Assembly: GCA_039519185.1 (NCBI GenBank)
Contig: CM076850.1
Location: forward strand, 162,954,974 to 163,018,973
Source: Astragalus membranaceus
Taxonomy: Eukaryota; Streptophyta; Magnoliopsida; Fabales; Fabaceae
Direction: 5' to 3'
DNA: 64,000 bases
The notes beneath the pieces are model-generated. The model was given only the letters and a program-made list of their open reading frames with translations, searched no databases and was not told the origin of the DNA. This document shows, one piece after another, positions 1-12,600 of the stretch; position 1 is the stretch's first letter, and each line of letters starts with the position of its first letter. The position numbers and the translations under genes are program-made.

Positions 1-668
1 CCAAACCTCGAGTCTGAAAGATGTATAATAGCAATGCTATTATGCATAGAACCATCAGTAAATCTCCCAGCCTGAATGACTTGCAGAGTTGCAGTGGTTG
101 ACTTGAGTTTTTAACAAGACTACTTATGTGTTATGAAAGCAGTTAGTTTGTTCTACACAGCTACTACACATCAGCTGCTAAATGAATGTCATCTGAAACC
201 ACCCTCGAACTTTGATCACTTTATGGATCACTGTTATCCCACCAACATTTCAATTTAAAAACGTCCAGCTGTTGAAACCAAAGCTTGTGAAAACCTATTC
301 ATGATGTGTTTGATTAAATAATTGATCTGTTCCTGGTAGCTCGTTTAAGAAGCTGTATTGGTCTTCTGTTTATCAATAATCTCCATCTATACCGCAACTG
401 ATAGATCATTGAGATCGGGCAAAATCCAACACTTATTTTGCGTAAAACGTTATGGCGGCTTATGGATGCATTTTAACTTTTACAACTTTCTATGATTCAA
501 TACTTACAGAAAGAAGTGCTATTATATATTGGAAACTTGAAAACTATATGAGACTCATGTTTTCCACCCCCTATTTTTTACTTGTATTTCAACTCACTTT
601 CACCTCAGAGGGACAAGAAGATGGAATTTTAGAATATCCAATAATGAACTTTGAGGTTTAGGTTATAC

Positions 669-3600
669 CACATTCATAATATTGAATGGAACTCCGACCA
701 GAAGCACTAATGAGAGTTCCAAATTCTTCTAAATTTCCCATTTCCCAGGCCTCAACTCCTGTGTTAAACATTAAATAAATTACATTAAAACACATGAGGA
801 AAGTAGAATTTGAACTTACCAATGAAGTTGAGATTTCTTAAAGCAAATAAATAGACTGCACCTTTCATAACACGCTTATTCTCTGAGAAATAATGATATG
901 CTCTTTTGGCTAGAGCGGGTATTAATTTGCGCTACACAAACAAAATGTAGGACTACTTGATTATGCTAAAGTCATAAATGGTAATTAAATTATATATATG
1001 ACATGTATGAAGAAAGTATCAAACACCAGTTAATAACCCAGACCAAGTAATATATAACATATTAAATGAACTAACTAAATATAGAAAGAAAATATGGCCC
1101 GGGATGACAATTTTTTTTCCGATGTCAATCTAACATGCAATAATTTTATCGGAATTTGACCATTCAAATTGGTAAAATATGAAAGCCGAGTGCCATTGAC
1201 CTTTGGCGTGCGGAATGTCACTTCAACCTTGTAGTAGAACTTTTAAAGCATGATTTGAACATCAATACATGAGAGAATTCTCATTGATCAAGCTATATGC
1301 AAATATTCAAACACATACTACTTCCCATACAAGGTTGTTGTTATGCTGTTTGTACTATAAGGGAACTACGCAAAACGGAAATAAATTCAAGCATAGCAGG
1401 CCCTTTGATTGAATCTCTATTGTGAAGGGCTTCAGAAACTGAGTAATTATTCTTTATATGGAAAATGGTTTACATGTCAAGAGTCCATATTCTTCTGAAG
1501 TTCAGAGTACCAGAAGACATCATTTTCTTATGACAGTGATATGTGCCAATTCAATTTGTTTATATCTTTTTCACATCTCAGTTTCCAATGTCATCAAAGG
1601 TTTTCCAGAACTACTGTATTTTTTAATTTGTTTATATCTTTTAGCAATAAGTTCATGTATGTTCGATTAAGCTTGCCAAAATTAACATCAATGAAGACAT
1701 CAATTGCGCATAATCTCACACAAATTAACCAGGATTGTAAGATTTTGCATACTACAGGATTTAGCATGTGAATGCGTTGTACCTTGTAAGCCTCATAAAG
1801 TTCTGGTGCAACTGGTCAGTGGAAATACAAAGAATAACTTAGACTAGTTAGAATTTTGATAAAAGATATAATAACTTGCTTTAAATGCAAGGAGTCAAAA
1901 TACTGACCATTGTATAAGATGTGCTCTGTTTCATAATCTTCAGATGCACTGCAGAATGGATAAAAAACAACTTAAACCTGGACCATTGATCATCCCTCCC
2001 ACCAAATTCACTCAAAATAAAATTAAAGGCAAATCCTGGGTTGTATGTACTTATGGTATTTTTTGTTTGGTGAACATGTAACTTTGAATGTCGTTGTCCG
2101 GTTTTCACTAATCTGAATTTCGTTCTTCTAATATTTTTCAGAATTTTAATCTCTATATGTTGCTACTTGTTTGGGATCTCTATTGCCCAGTATTGATCCT
2201 CATACTTCTCTCTTATTTGACATTTAAGTCCAATAGTTTCTACTCATTGAAAGTCGGTGATTCCTTTTTTAATGAAAGAGAAAGTACTACAACTTGTTAT
2301 TAGTTTTTAAGGGACCAAAAACCTTTATACTACCTCCGGTCCACAATATAAGAAACAAAATTGATAGGGTTCAACTGAAATGGGGAATTTTATTGAATGT
2401 TCTTCAGAATTCAGAGTACATTGCATCTGCTTAGAGTTGCAGTAACTGTGTAACAATTTTCTGTTATTCAGTGCATAACTGTTTCTAACAGCTACTGAAC
2501 TATTTACACAATTCAAATACAACGTGCTATTACTATTCTACCCCTGCTAAGTATTATGAGTGTTCTTATTTCTTCTATAGTACACCTATTTCATAATAGG
2601 CCTGCTATCATTACCCCCCCTAAAGCTTTCACCTTGTCCTCAAGGTGCTCATCAGGAAATAGTTGCAGAATTTTTTCTGTGCTTTCCCACAAATTATCAC
2701 ACACAGGCAGATTCTTCCACTTCACGAGCACTTCAGCTTCTCCCCTGCTATTGTAACGCAGCTCCAACAAGTCTTCTACCTCGGGTTGCAGTGTACCATC
2801 TTCAGTTAATGCTGCAGGGATCTGTTGAGGTTGATACTGGCCTGGAATTGTTTTCTTAAGCTTGCTAACGTGGAATACTGGATGAATTCGGCACCCTGGT
2901 GGCAATTCAAGCTTGTAAGCCACTTTGCCAACCTTCTCTACCACTCCGTAAGGCCCATAAAAACGAGGACTTAACTTTTCATTTCTCCTCTCAGCTAGAG
3001 ACTTCCATCTATACGGGGAAGCCTTCAAATAAACCCAGTCATCTACCTCCAGTGTCACATCTCTGCGCCTCTTATCAGCTTGTTTCTTCATTCGTTGCTG
3101 TGCCAAGCAGAGATTCTGATGGAGTTTTTCCAGTAACGCATCTCTATCTTCATATAGTTTATTAACTTCTTCTACATTGGAAGGGATAGCAGGCCCTTTA
3201 ATGATGGGGGAAGGGTCTCTACCATACAATGCCTTGTATGGTGTCATGCCAATCGAGGCATTGTAATTTGTATTAAACCAGAGCTCTGCCCAGTCAATAT
3301 ACTTGGTCCACGACCTCGGATGCTCACCAACAAAGCAACGAAGATAAATTTCCAGGCACCTATTAGTCACTTCTGTCTGTCCATCTGACTGTGGGTGAAA
3401 TGCTGTACTGTAATTGAGTCTAGTGCCTGCTTGCTTGAAGAGTTCTCTCCAAAATTGACTGAGAAACACTTTATCTCTGTCTGTTACGATGGATTCTGGA
3501 AATCCATGCAATCTGACCACCCCAGAGACAAATACTCTTGCTACATTACTAGCTGTATATGGATGGCCCAGCAGGAGAAAATGAGCAGACTTTGTTAACC

Positions 3601-6600
3601 TATCAACCACCACTAGGATCGTGTCTTGTTTGCCAACTCGAGGGAGCCCTCCCACAAAATCCATGGATAGATCAGTCCAAACCTTGGCAGGTATTGGTAA
3701 CGGTTGCAAGAGTCGAGCAGGCGCCAAGGTCTGAACCTTACTCTGTTGACACTGTTGACAGTGCATAATGAACTCCTTGATGTCTTTCTTCATCCCTTTC
3801 CAATAGAAAACCCCAGCAATTCGTTTATATGTCCGAAAGAATCCTGAATGGCCTCCTTGCAATGATGCATGGAATTCCCTTAAAATGTTTGGTATCCTGG
3901 AGAAATTCTGAGGCACCACCAGACTTGTTCCCTTGTATAACAGCCCCTGTTTGATTGAATATTGCTGTGCAGTGGGTGATTTCAACACCACCTGTTGCAT
4001 AAGTGCTTGCAATACAGGGCAATTTCTAATTTCATCCTCCCACTCACTCCACTTTGGCAGTGTCACACTAGTTATAGTAGCAAAAATCATTTGCCTAGAT
4101 AATCCATCAGCCACCTTGTTGGCACTCCCTGGCTTATATTGTATGATGAAGTCAAATCCCAACAGTTTGGATGTCCATTTCACTTGCTCTCCGCCTAAAA
4201 CATTCTGATCATTCAGGAATTGTAAGCTCTACTGGTCTGTTCTTATCACAAATTGCTGTCCTAGCAGATAATGGCACCACTTTTGAACTGTCAGCACTAT
4301 GGCCATCAACTCTCTCTCATAAGTTGATTTCTGTTGAGCCTTGACAGAGAGTTTCTGGCTGAAATATGCTATAGGTTTCCCCTCCTGCATGAGCACTGCA
4401 CCTACTCCTTTGCTCGATGCATCAGTTTCCAAAATGAATTGTTTAGTGAAGTCAGGCATGCTCAATATAGGTAGGGTGGTCATGAGCTGTTTCAGTTGGT
4501 GAAAAGCCAGTTCTGCCTCCTCAGTCCAGTGCCACTTTTCCTTCTTCAACAACTCAGTTAGAGGTCTTGCAATGGTGCCATACTCTCTTACAAACCTTCT
4601 ATAATAGCCTGTTAGTCCTAGGAATCCTCTCAGCCCCTTTACATCCTTAGGCACGGGCCAATCAACCATAGCACTCACCTTCTTTGGATCAGCTGATACG
4701 CCTTCTGCAGTAACTACATGCCCCAAGTACTCCACCTTGGTGACTGCAAAGTCACATTTCTTCCTATTTACCACCAATTGATTCTCCTTTAACACAATGA
4801 ATATTTTTCTAAGGTGCTCAGCATGTTCAGTTTCTGATTTACTGTAAATCAGAATGTCATCAAAAAATACAAGGGCAAATTTCCTTAGAAAAGGCCTTAG
4901 GACTTCATTCATCAGTGCTTGGAAGGTTGAGGGGGCATTTGTCAAACCAAAAGGCATTACCATATACTAATAGTGTCCCTCATGTGTTCTAAAGGCTGTT
5001 TTAGGAATGTCTTCAGTTTTCATCCTAATTTGGTGGTAACCAGACTTTAGATCTAGCTTAGTAAACATCACTGCTCCATTGAGTTCATCAAGCAACTCGT
5101 CTATCAAGGGAATTGGAAATTTATTTGGTATAGTTAACTTGTTTAAGGCCCTGTAATCCACGCAAAATCTCCAACTGCCATCCTTCTTTCTCACTAGTAT
5201 TATTGGACTAGAGTAGGGACTTGTACTTGGTCTAATTAGTCCTGTCTGAAGCATATCCGCAACTAGTCTTTTAATTTCATTCTTTTGAAAGTGAGGGTAC
5301 CTATAGGGTCTTAAATTGGGGACACTGACACCTTCTTTTAATACTATAGCATGATCAACAGCCCTAGAGGGTGGTAAGCGTTCACTTTCTTGGAACAATG
5401 ATTCAAAATCACAAATGACAGCTTGTACTACCTCAGGTATCGTGGCTGTTTCTGTTTCTGTGACTTCCATGCTTCTGCAGTCTACAATCAACAATTAAAT
5501 TATGATTTCCCTTGCTGTGACTTCCCTCCTTGACAATGTAGGATCTCCTTGTAAGCAGATAGTCTCTTTCCCCACCTTGATTTTCAGAGTTAATTCCTTG
5601 AAATTAGCCTTAATGGTGCCCAGTTTCTCTAGCCGGTCAATGCCCAATACCACATCTTCACCATCTAGTGGAAACACAAAGCAATCCACTACCACCTTCA
5701 GTCCCTGTAGTTGTAATTCCACGCCTTTGCAGACTCCACTGATCGCGATTCTTTGCCCATTTCCAATCTTAACCCAACACGGTGGTGTTTGCTGCACCTT
5801 AAAGTTCTTCCTCTCCACCAATTTCTTGCTCACAAAGTTATGTGTGGCACCACAATCCAAGAGTACTAGTATTTCCAGAATGCCTATTAATCCCTTCAGC
5901 ATGAATGAGTAGTTTGAAGACAAACCTGCCATGCTGTACAGATGCAGGCTTTTCATGGTGGCTGCCCAAACTATTTCCTCATCTTCTTCCTGCCCCTGTT
6001 CGTTCTCTTCTTCCTCCCCTGCGTCCTCAACATAGAGTATGCGTAGCATTTTGTTCTTGCATACATGTCCTGGTACAAACTTCTCTTCACATGTAAAACA
6101 AAGTCCCTTCTTCCTTCTTTCCTCAATTTCCTTGCTACCTATCGATTTGGTGTTGGTACCAGGTCCATTCTTGGTGGTTTCAGACCCTTTACTCATTGCT
6201 GTAATGTCTGAATTCGGTTTAATCGCGTTCTTGAAACTTCCAACACTTCGTCCCCCATACCTATTCGTAGCACCAAGTTTTTCTTCTGCCAGTAACGCGA
6301 TTTCCATCATATCAGCAAGATTTTTTGGACGTTGCAGTCTCACTTCTGCTCTAAGATCCTCCTTCAGGCCGTTAGAGAACATGCCTGCGAAAAATTCTTG
6401 ATCTTGCACCTTGATGTGGCTCGCTATCAACTCAAACTTCTTGCGATATTCACGTACCGTGCCTTCTTGTTTAATGTTCATCAGCATCTCGAAGGCGTTG
6501 GTAACCACTGTTGGTTGGAAGCGACGAAGGATCGCCTCCTTCAATCCCTTCCAGGCCTGTACTTCGCTATTAGCTTCCCACCACTGCATCCATGATAATG

Positions 6601-9600
6601 CTTCGCCCTCCATCGCCATTAACGCCGCGTCGAGCTTCTCGTCTTCTTCAATTTTTCGTACCTTGAAGAATCGTTCCACCTTTGTCAACCAACCAGTTGC
6701 GTCGTCGCCGTTGAATACCGGTAAATCAACTTTGCGGAGCCTTCGCTCACCGTCGCCATGATTTCCCGTGTGATTCGCGTTTTCCTTCGCCTTCGGGTTT
6801 CCGGGTCCGGATAGACCCGACTCCTTCAATGCCGCGATCATCGCGTCCATTCGCGCCAACGTTTCTTGGAGTCGTCGCTCGCTGCGGTTCTCAGAATCTT
6901 GAAGTCTTCGTTCCAACAACTCTTCAATTCGTGGATCCATTGTTGACGAATTGTTCTTCTGCTTCGGCATGAAATTGCCCAGAATCGAGTTGCTCTGTAT
7001 ACCAGTTGATAGGGTTCAACTGAAATGGGGAATTTTATTGAATGTTCTTCAGAATTCAGAGTACATTGCATCTGCTTAGAGTTGCAGTAACTGTGTAACA
7101 ATTTTCTGTTATTCAATGCATAACTGTTTCTAACAGCTACTGAACTATTTACACAATTCAAATACAACGTGCTATTACTATTCTACCCCTGCTAAGTATT
7201 ATGAGTGTTCTTATTTCTTCTATAGTACACCTGTTTCATAATAGGCCTGCTATCAAAAATATGTTTTTTGGTATCCACAATATAAGATACAAGAACTATC
7301 TTTAAGATGTATTAAATGATCAATCTCAACTTAACCCCTATATAAATGGTGTAATTAAAGTAATGTCATTAATTAGAAGTATAGATCATCATTTAATGAA
7401 AAGGACAATTTTGAAAATATGTTTAAGTTTTACCCTTATTAAATGAGAACAGTTAATTTCAATGTCATTCCTTAGTCTGTATGATGTAGGGGTTTGTTTC
7501 TTATATTGTGGACTCGAGATAGTATTTATAAGAAAAGAAAGAATAGAAAAACTTACTGGAGAAGAATTCTTGCAACGTCTCGACACTCCTGAACACGTCT
7601 ATTATATCCAGGGTTGCAAGTCAAAGCTTGCTTTAACCCAGAAAGAGCCAACAATATTTTGGTCTCTTTCGGTTGTTCACTCTCTTTGTACTCTTGCACC
7701 TTTGGTCGGTGAACAAGCTTATATTCTTTCGTCTGCATATGCCAAACTAAAACATGAAAAAGAGGAATGATGATGATAACAACGAGAACAATGTTTTGCA
7801 GTTATAAAATGCATTTTTTGAAAACATGAAAACCGTTTATATAGCAGATATTTGAAATTCAAAGAAATTGATCCAGTCAAAATAGCCAAAAAAAAAACCC
7901 ATAATGCAGACTTTTAAGATATGATATGTTATGAAATATGAAGATACGATAGAATTTACAAAAGTCAACAGATGGTTGGTGCTATGAGTAGGAAATTAAA
8001 TAGTGGACTTTTTTTACTTTCATTTATTTATTTTGCTAAAAACTGCAGAACAATGACCAAAGAAATACCGTGGGAAGAGCTTTAATTCTTTAAATGAAAC
8101 CAACATAAAAATATAAACAAGAAATAGTTTATTTATACCGAATGCTTTTCAAACACATAATCCCTCAGTATAACGGAGAAAAAGACAAAAAGATACGTTC
8201 ATGAACAAAGGGGCACATCATGAACAACATGCCAAACATCAAACCTGATTCTGTAAAAGTACCATTAAAATTTGCAACAACGACAACGCATTAAGCCAGA
8301 TATACCTTGCAATTCATGCACATCAAACAGCCACGGCTTGAAAGTAATATAGCTGACTGGTCCATTATGCCATTTTTCAGACCCAAATATTCATTCTCAA
8401 TCAACCTATAGTGAAAAGTGTAACATAGATGGTTGATCTTATATCAAAGACAGAAATAATCAGGTCTAACAAAAGTGTAAGAAGCGGAGGTTCCAACAGA
8501 CAAATACCAAGGCAGTTAAAGGCAAAATGTATTAGAGTGTTTCATTACTTGAGCGGAAAGCTGCCAAAGGCTTGTTAAAGAAAATACACTAACACCAACT
8601 AAAAAGGTGTTCAAATTGGTTGATTTTTCCATTAATTTTTCATTTGAATTAACTTCCCTGGCATGACATTCATACTAAAAATAAAAAGATTATGATGGTA
8701 AATTTACAAAGCCATTAGCTGCTTGCCGTTGGAATTTAGTCTCCAAAAAGTCCAACAACTATATATCCTGTTATCATTTTGACTATTTAGCAAGTTACAT
8801 GACTGGTATTGTTAGATATTTAACTGTTATCCAGAAAGGAGTTTCTAAACCCCTTTTAGTGCCTCACCTTGGCGCCTATGGCTTGCCATTTGATGCCTTT
8901 GATTATATAGATTCATACATGTCCATGGTTTAAGAAGAATGCATTGTGACTGTCTCCAAAGATTTGGATGAACTTACCTATCATATTCAATATTTTCAGT
9001 AGGAGATATTACTAAATCATTTGCATGTTCGAAAGCCAAGAGATAAGCTACTCCAACCTGTCAAAAAATAAAAGTTGAAATCCCCAAAAAATAAATCAGA
9101 AAACATGAGCAGTCACAAAAATGTATGCATCGGAGGTCTATCATGGGATTTTCTGAAAGAAACCCCAAAATGAGCAGCTTATTACCCCCCAAAACAATCA
9201 AACAAAATTGAATCTTACTCAAGCATTTAAACTAGGTCGAACCAAGTTTTGATGAACTGCAGTTCAATTTTCATTACAAGGGTCTATGATTTGATTCATA
9301 CTTTTCATAATTTTAATAACTAAAGAAAGAAAAATAGGAGGGGAGAAATCACTACTTACTGCAGCAGAAGAGCTTAAGCCTGAACTGTCCAGACCTTCAG
9401 AACCACATATGTATCCTATGATACCCTGTAAACATTGTGACAAGGATGGGTGGGTGTAAATTACAAAATAATGGAAATAACTTGCATGCCAATGATCTTC
9501 ATTGCAAGAAAACCAGAAATACGTCATAACTAGTTTCTTATTTTCTCCAACAGGTTTTAGAAAAGGCATTTAAAATTACACCTGCACCTGTCAACACTTG

Positions 9601-12600
9601 AGAACCAGTGCTAGGCAGGATCAAGCTGACAGATAAATATTATGTTTATTTTACAGTACTAAGTATCAAGTTCCGTCATTAGTAACTTGCCCAATTCTTG
9701 AAATTTGAAGGCATGTTGAAAAAGCAGCTTACCAGAATACTACAAACATTATCGCTCCCATGAACTCATGAACAGAAAGGAACCTAGAAACACAATACAT
9801 CCATTATGTAAAACTTTTTTTACTCCACCCGATCATGCTAAGCATTTACAAATTTTCTCCTTTTGTTTGTCTGGTACACTTGTGCCGATTTCTGAATGTC
9901 TATTTTAGTGCACTTGCTTATGCATGATTGCATGGAAAATAAACCAGCCTCTTAACTTAAGTGCTTTTCTGATTACTACAAGCTAATCCTTTGATTATTT
10001 CAAGTTCAAGCTACTTTATTTATTTTGTATAGTTCAGTTTGTCTGTATCGCTCACTGCACCAACTTATTAGTATTATATATTCACAGGCCATCAGTCACA
10101 CAAGAAAATGGCAACTTAACAACCTATTGCTACTCAGGTTCATAACGAGATAATATCAAATTTAGAATGTGGATCCTTTTTTGTGGGGGGGAGAGTAATA
10201 ACATATCAAATATGTCCTTTCTTTTACGAAACAAATTTTATTTTCCATGTAAACTACACTGTAGAGCCAAGAAATACAAGTGAAAAATATTGTAGGACTG
10301 TTATGTTGTACACAAAGCCAAAAAAACATTTTACAAGTCAATGAAATAGATTAAGTTAGAGCTAGTTAGAACTCACTAACTAACACCACCATTCTCATTA
10401 TCAAAGAGAAAAATACAAGTTGAACTAGATTATCGTAGAGAGCTGCTATCTACGTATAACACTAGCTTAGTAAAGTCAGGAGATGAACAGAAAGGTGAAC
10501 CGCATGGCACTAACTCTGACCTTTGAAAGATTGTGTCCCTTTTTCTGTAATGCATATACTGCTCCTCTAGCATAACGGCCCCAATTACATTGTTCCTGTA
10601 GCTCAGAAGAATCCTTTACCGAGTTCTCAGGTTTCATCTCAGTAGTTTGTTTTGGCTGCTGAATCTCATCAACACTATCAAATACCAATCACTCAACAAT
10701 AAACAATTATATAGTGTTATTTTGGAAGTTCAAAATAACAATGAGAAATTAAAAGGAGAATACTAATAGTCTGAGATCAGAATGTTAGTTGAAATGCCAA
10801 CAAGCTAGTAGCTTGATTGGCAGTTTGGCACTGTCCCCTAGTCTTAAAAGTTTTGGGTGCGATGATGATGTCCAAGGCTCGATCCTTCATCAGGCGATCA
10901 ACTCCCTCCCCTACCCAGTCACTTGCATCTCCGGTTAAATCCCCCCCCCCCCCTTCCCTCCAAAAATTTTGAAGTTGAAATAAGATACAGTTACTGCTTA
11001 TAGAACCCATCATCCAGCCATATACATAATGATAGTCGGCAAAATTTCTCTTCATTTCATATTATTATTCAGCAGACCATGTTGTAATGCTAATGATTTT
11101 CCCATAGGTGGTACACACCTCTAAACTAATGCATTTGACATACTTACATTCACCCATGATAACATTGAGAATATTTGCAACACGCTCTCTAACATACTTC
11201 TTTTAACGAACTCTTTATTATTGCATGAAATTCACATACCAAACAGGGAGTGGGTCGAGCTAAACAGGAAGTGAGGTCCCCTGATCTAGTGATTCTCACA
11301 TGAACTCACTCAATAACAGTGTGTTAAAATCAGTATATTATGAGCAATGGAAGAGAGCTTTTGAAAAGAAAAAAAAACAATAGAAAACAGCAAGCCTAAT
11401 GATCACGGACCCTATACCTGAACTTTACATCTCCACGAAACTGTCCTGAACGAACTACAACCTACAAGAAAAGCCTCATGGGTCATTCATCAAACAAATG
11501 GAAGCAACATGAAATATGTGTGCGTGGCCAATTTAAAATGTACTGCTAATTGAAAATATAAATCCAGGTGTTTTCTCATGTTTTTCAAGATTGTAAATTG
11601 AGAACGTGGTCGAATTTTACCTGGTCACTTCCTGAAGGAGTAAATCCCAGAAGTATTCCCTTATCAATTGTCATAGCTAAAACAGTCCCACCCTACAAAC
11701 ACCAAAGTGAAAGTGAACACATTCAACATTCAAGTGATGCTTCCGAGAATGTTGTCCAATAACAGAACAGGTGAACATTATTTTCCCATCCTCAGGGCTC
11801 TAATAAGTATTGCTTAGTCAAAATTTTCCCTATAAAACTTGCCGAAAATCAACCATCAAGTTTCATTAGCAATAACATAACAAATAGACACATTAAAGTA
11901 CCTGATGATCAATGTGTGCCCCCAAAGGACAAATTCGATACGGAGATACTACAATTCGAACTTCCTCTTTATCCACATTTGCCATTTCAGAAACTATCTC
12001 TTTCATTTCATTTAGCTGCATGAACTACATACAGATTAATCACAGAGTATCAAAGAGTATTGAACTAGGATTGGTTAATCAAAAGGAAATGCTTCCACCA
12101 TTCCAACTCTTAATATATTTCAGTTATTTATTTCCTCTTCCATTGCAGTACTCTATTCCTCACATATAAAAAGGCTAAAACAATTCAACAATGACAGCCA
12201 TCGGAGTCGCATTATAAGTGAAAAAAAGCTCACAGCAATTGCGACATTAGTAAATCAAACGGGATTCACCGGATATTCCTTACTCACGAATCAATCAGTC
12301 TTATTAAAATAGTACAATTCAAAACCCTAGATTTCCTACCATCACAAGGCATTACCAAATCGAACTTTGTCAAATCTAGAGCAAGCAAAAAATACGCAAA
12401 TGATAACGCAGTTACCGATCCCAATCACTTTGCACCGAAGTAATATGAAAAACAAGAATAAAGTAAAAAAATGCATGCAATGGATGGAACTACGAGTTTC
12501 CAACAAAATGTGCCAATTGCAAACTAAACGATGCAAAATAGAGAATGGCGAAGCAGAAAATTGAGCGAGATCGGAATCTATGTGTACCAACCTCTGTCTC

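Larger units (their letters stand above)
2362..7255 (-). mobile_element. Ty3/gypsy chromovirus-type LTR retrotransposon (Reina-like), 4.9 kb
   Basis: Two 249-bp LTRs (2362-2610 and 7007-7255) with TG..CA ends are flanked by a perfect 5-bp duplication AAAAT (2357-2361 and 7256-7260). Domain order on the minus strand is gag, protease, RT, RNase H, integrase, chromodomain, as in chromoviruses. The small total size and short LTRs fit the Reina clade. The LTRs differ at two positions seen by eye, so the insertion is young. The whole coding region stays in one frame but carries three stop codons (5495-5497, 4967-4969, 4229-4231). Orientation is the same as the host gene. Confidence 0.93.
2330..7522. 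mobile_element. Stowaway-like MITE, split by a gypsy insertion
   Basis: The left end (from 2330, CTACCTCCGGTCCACAATAT) is the inverse of the right end (to 7522, ATATTGTGGACTCGAGATAG), and both are flanked by TA (2328-2329 and 7523-7524). This is the TIR and TA duplication expected of Stowaway (Tc1/mariner) MITEs. The element would be about 294 bp without the gypsy insertion at 2362-7255. It lies in intron 9 of the galacturonokinase gene; its right end is 34 bp from the splice donor of exon 9. Confidence 0.8.

Noticed and set aside
1..105. Open stretch on the minus strand reading KSTTATLQVIQAGRFTDG
   Set aside because: It looks protein-like but has no recognised family, no clear splice border in phase with galacturonokinase exon 13, and is cut by the window edge.
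5502..6761. Plus-strand ORFs of up to 136 codons opposite the chromovirus gag
   Set aside because: Antisense shadows of the gag frame with no domain.
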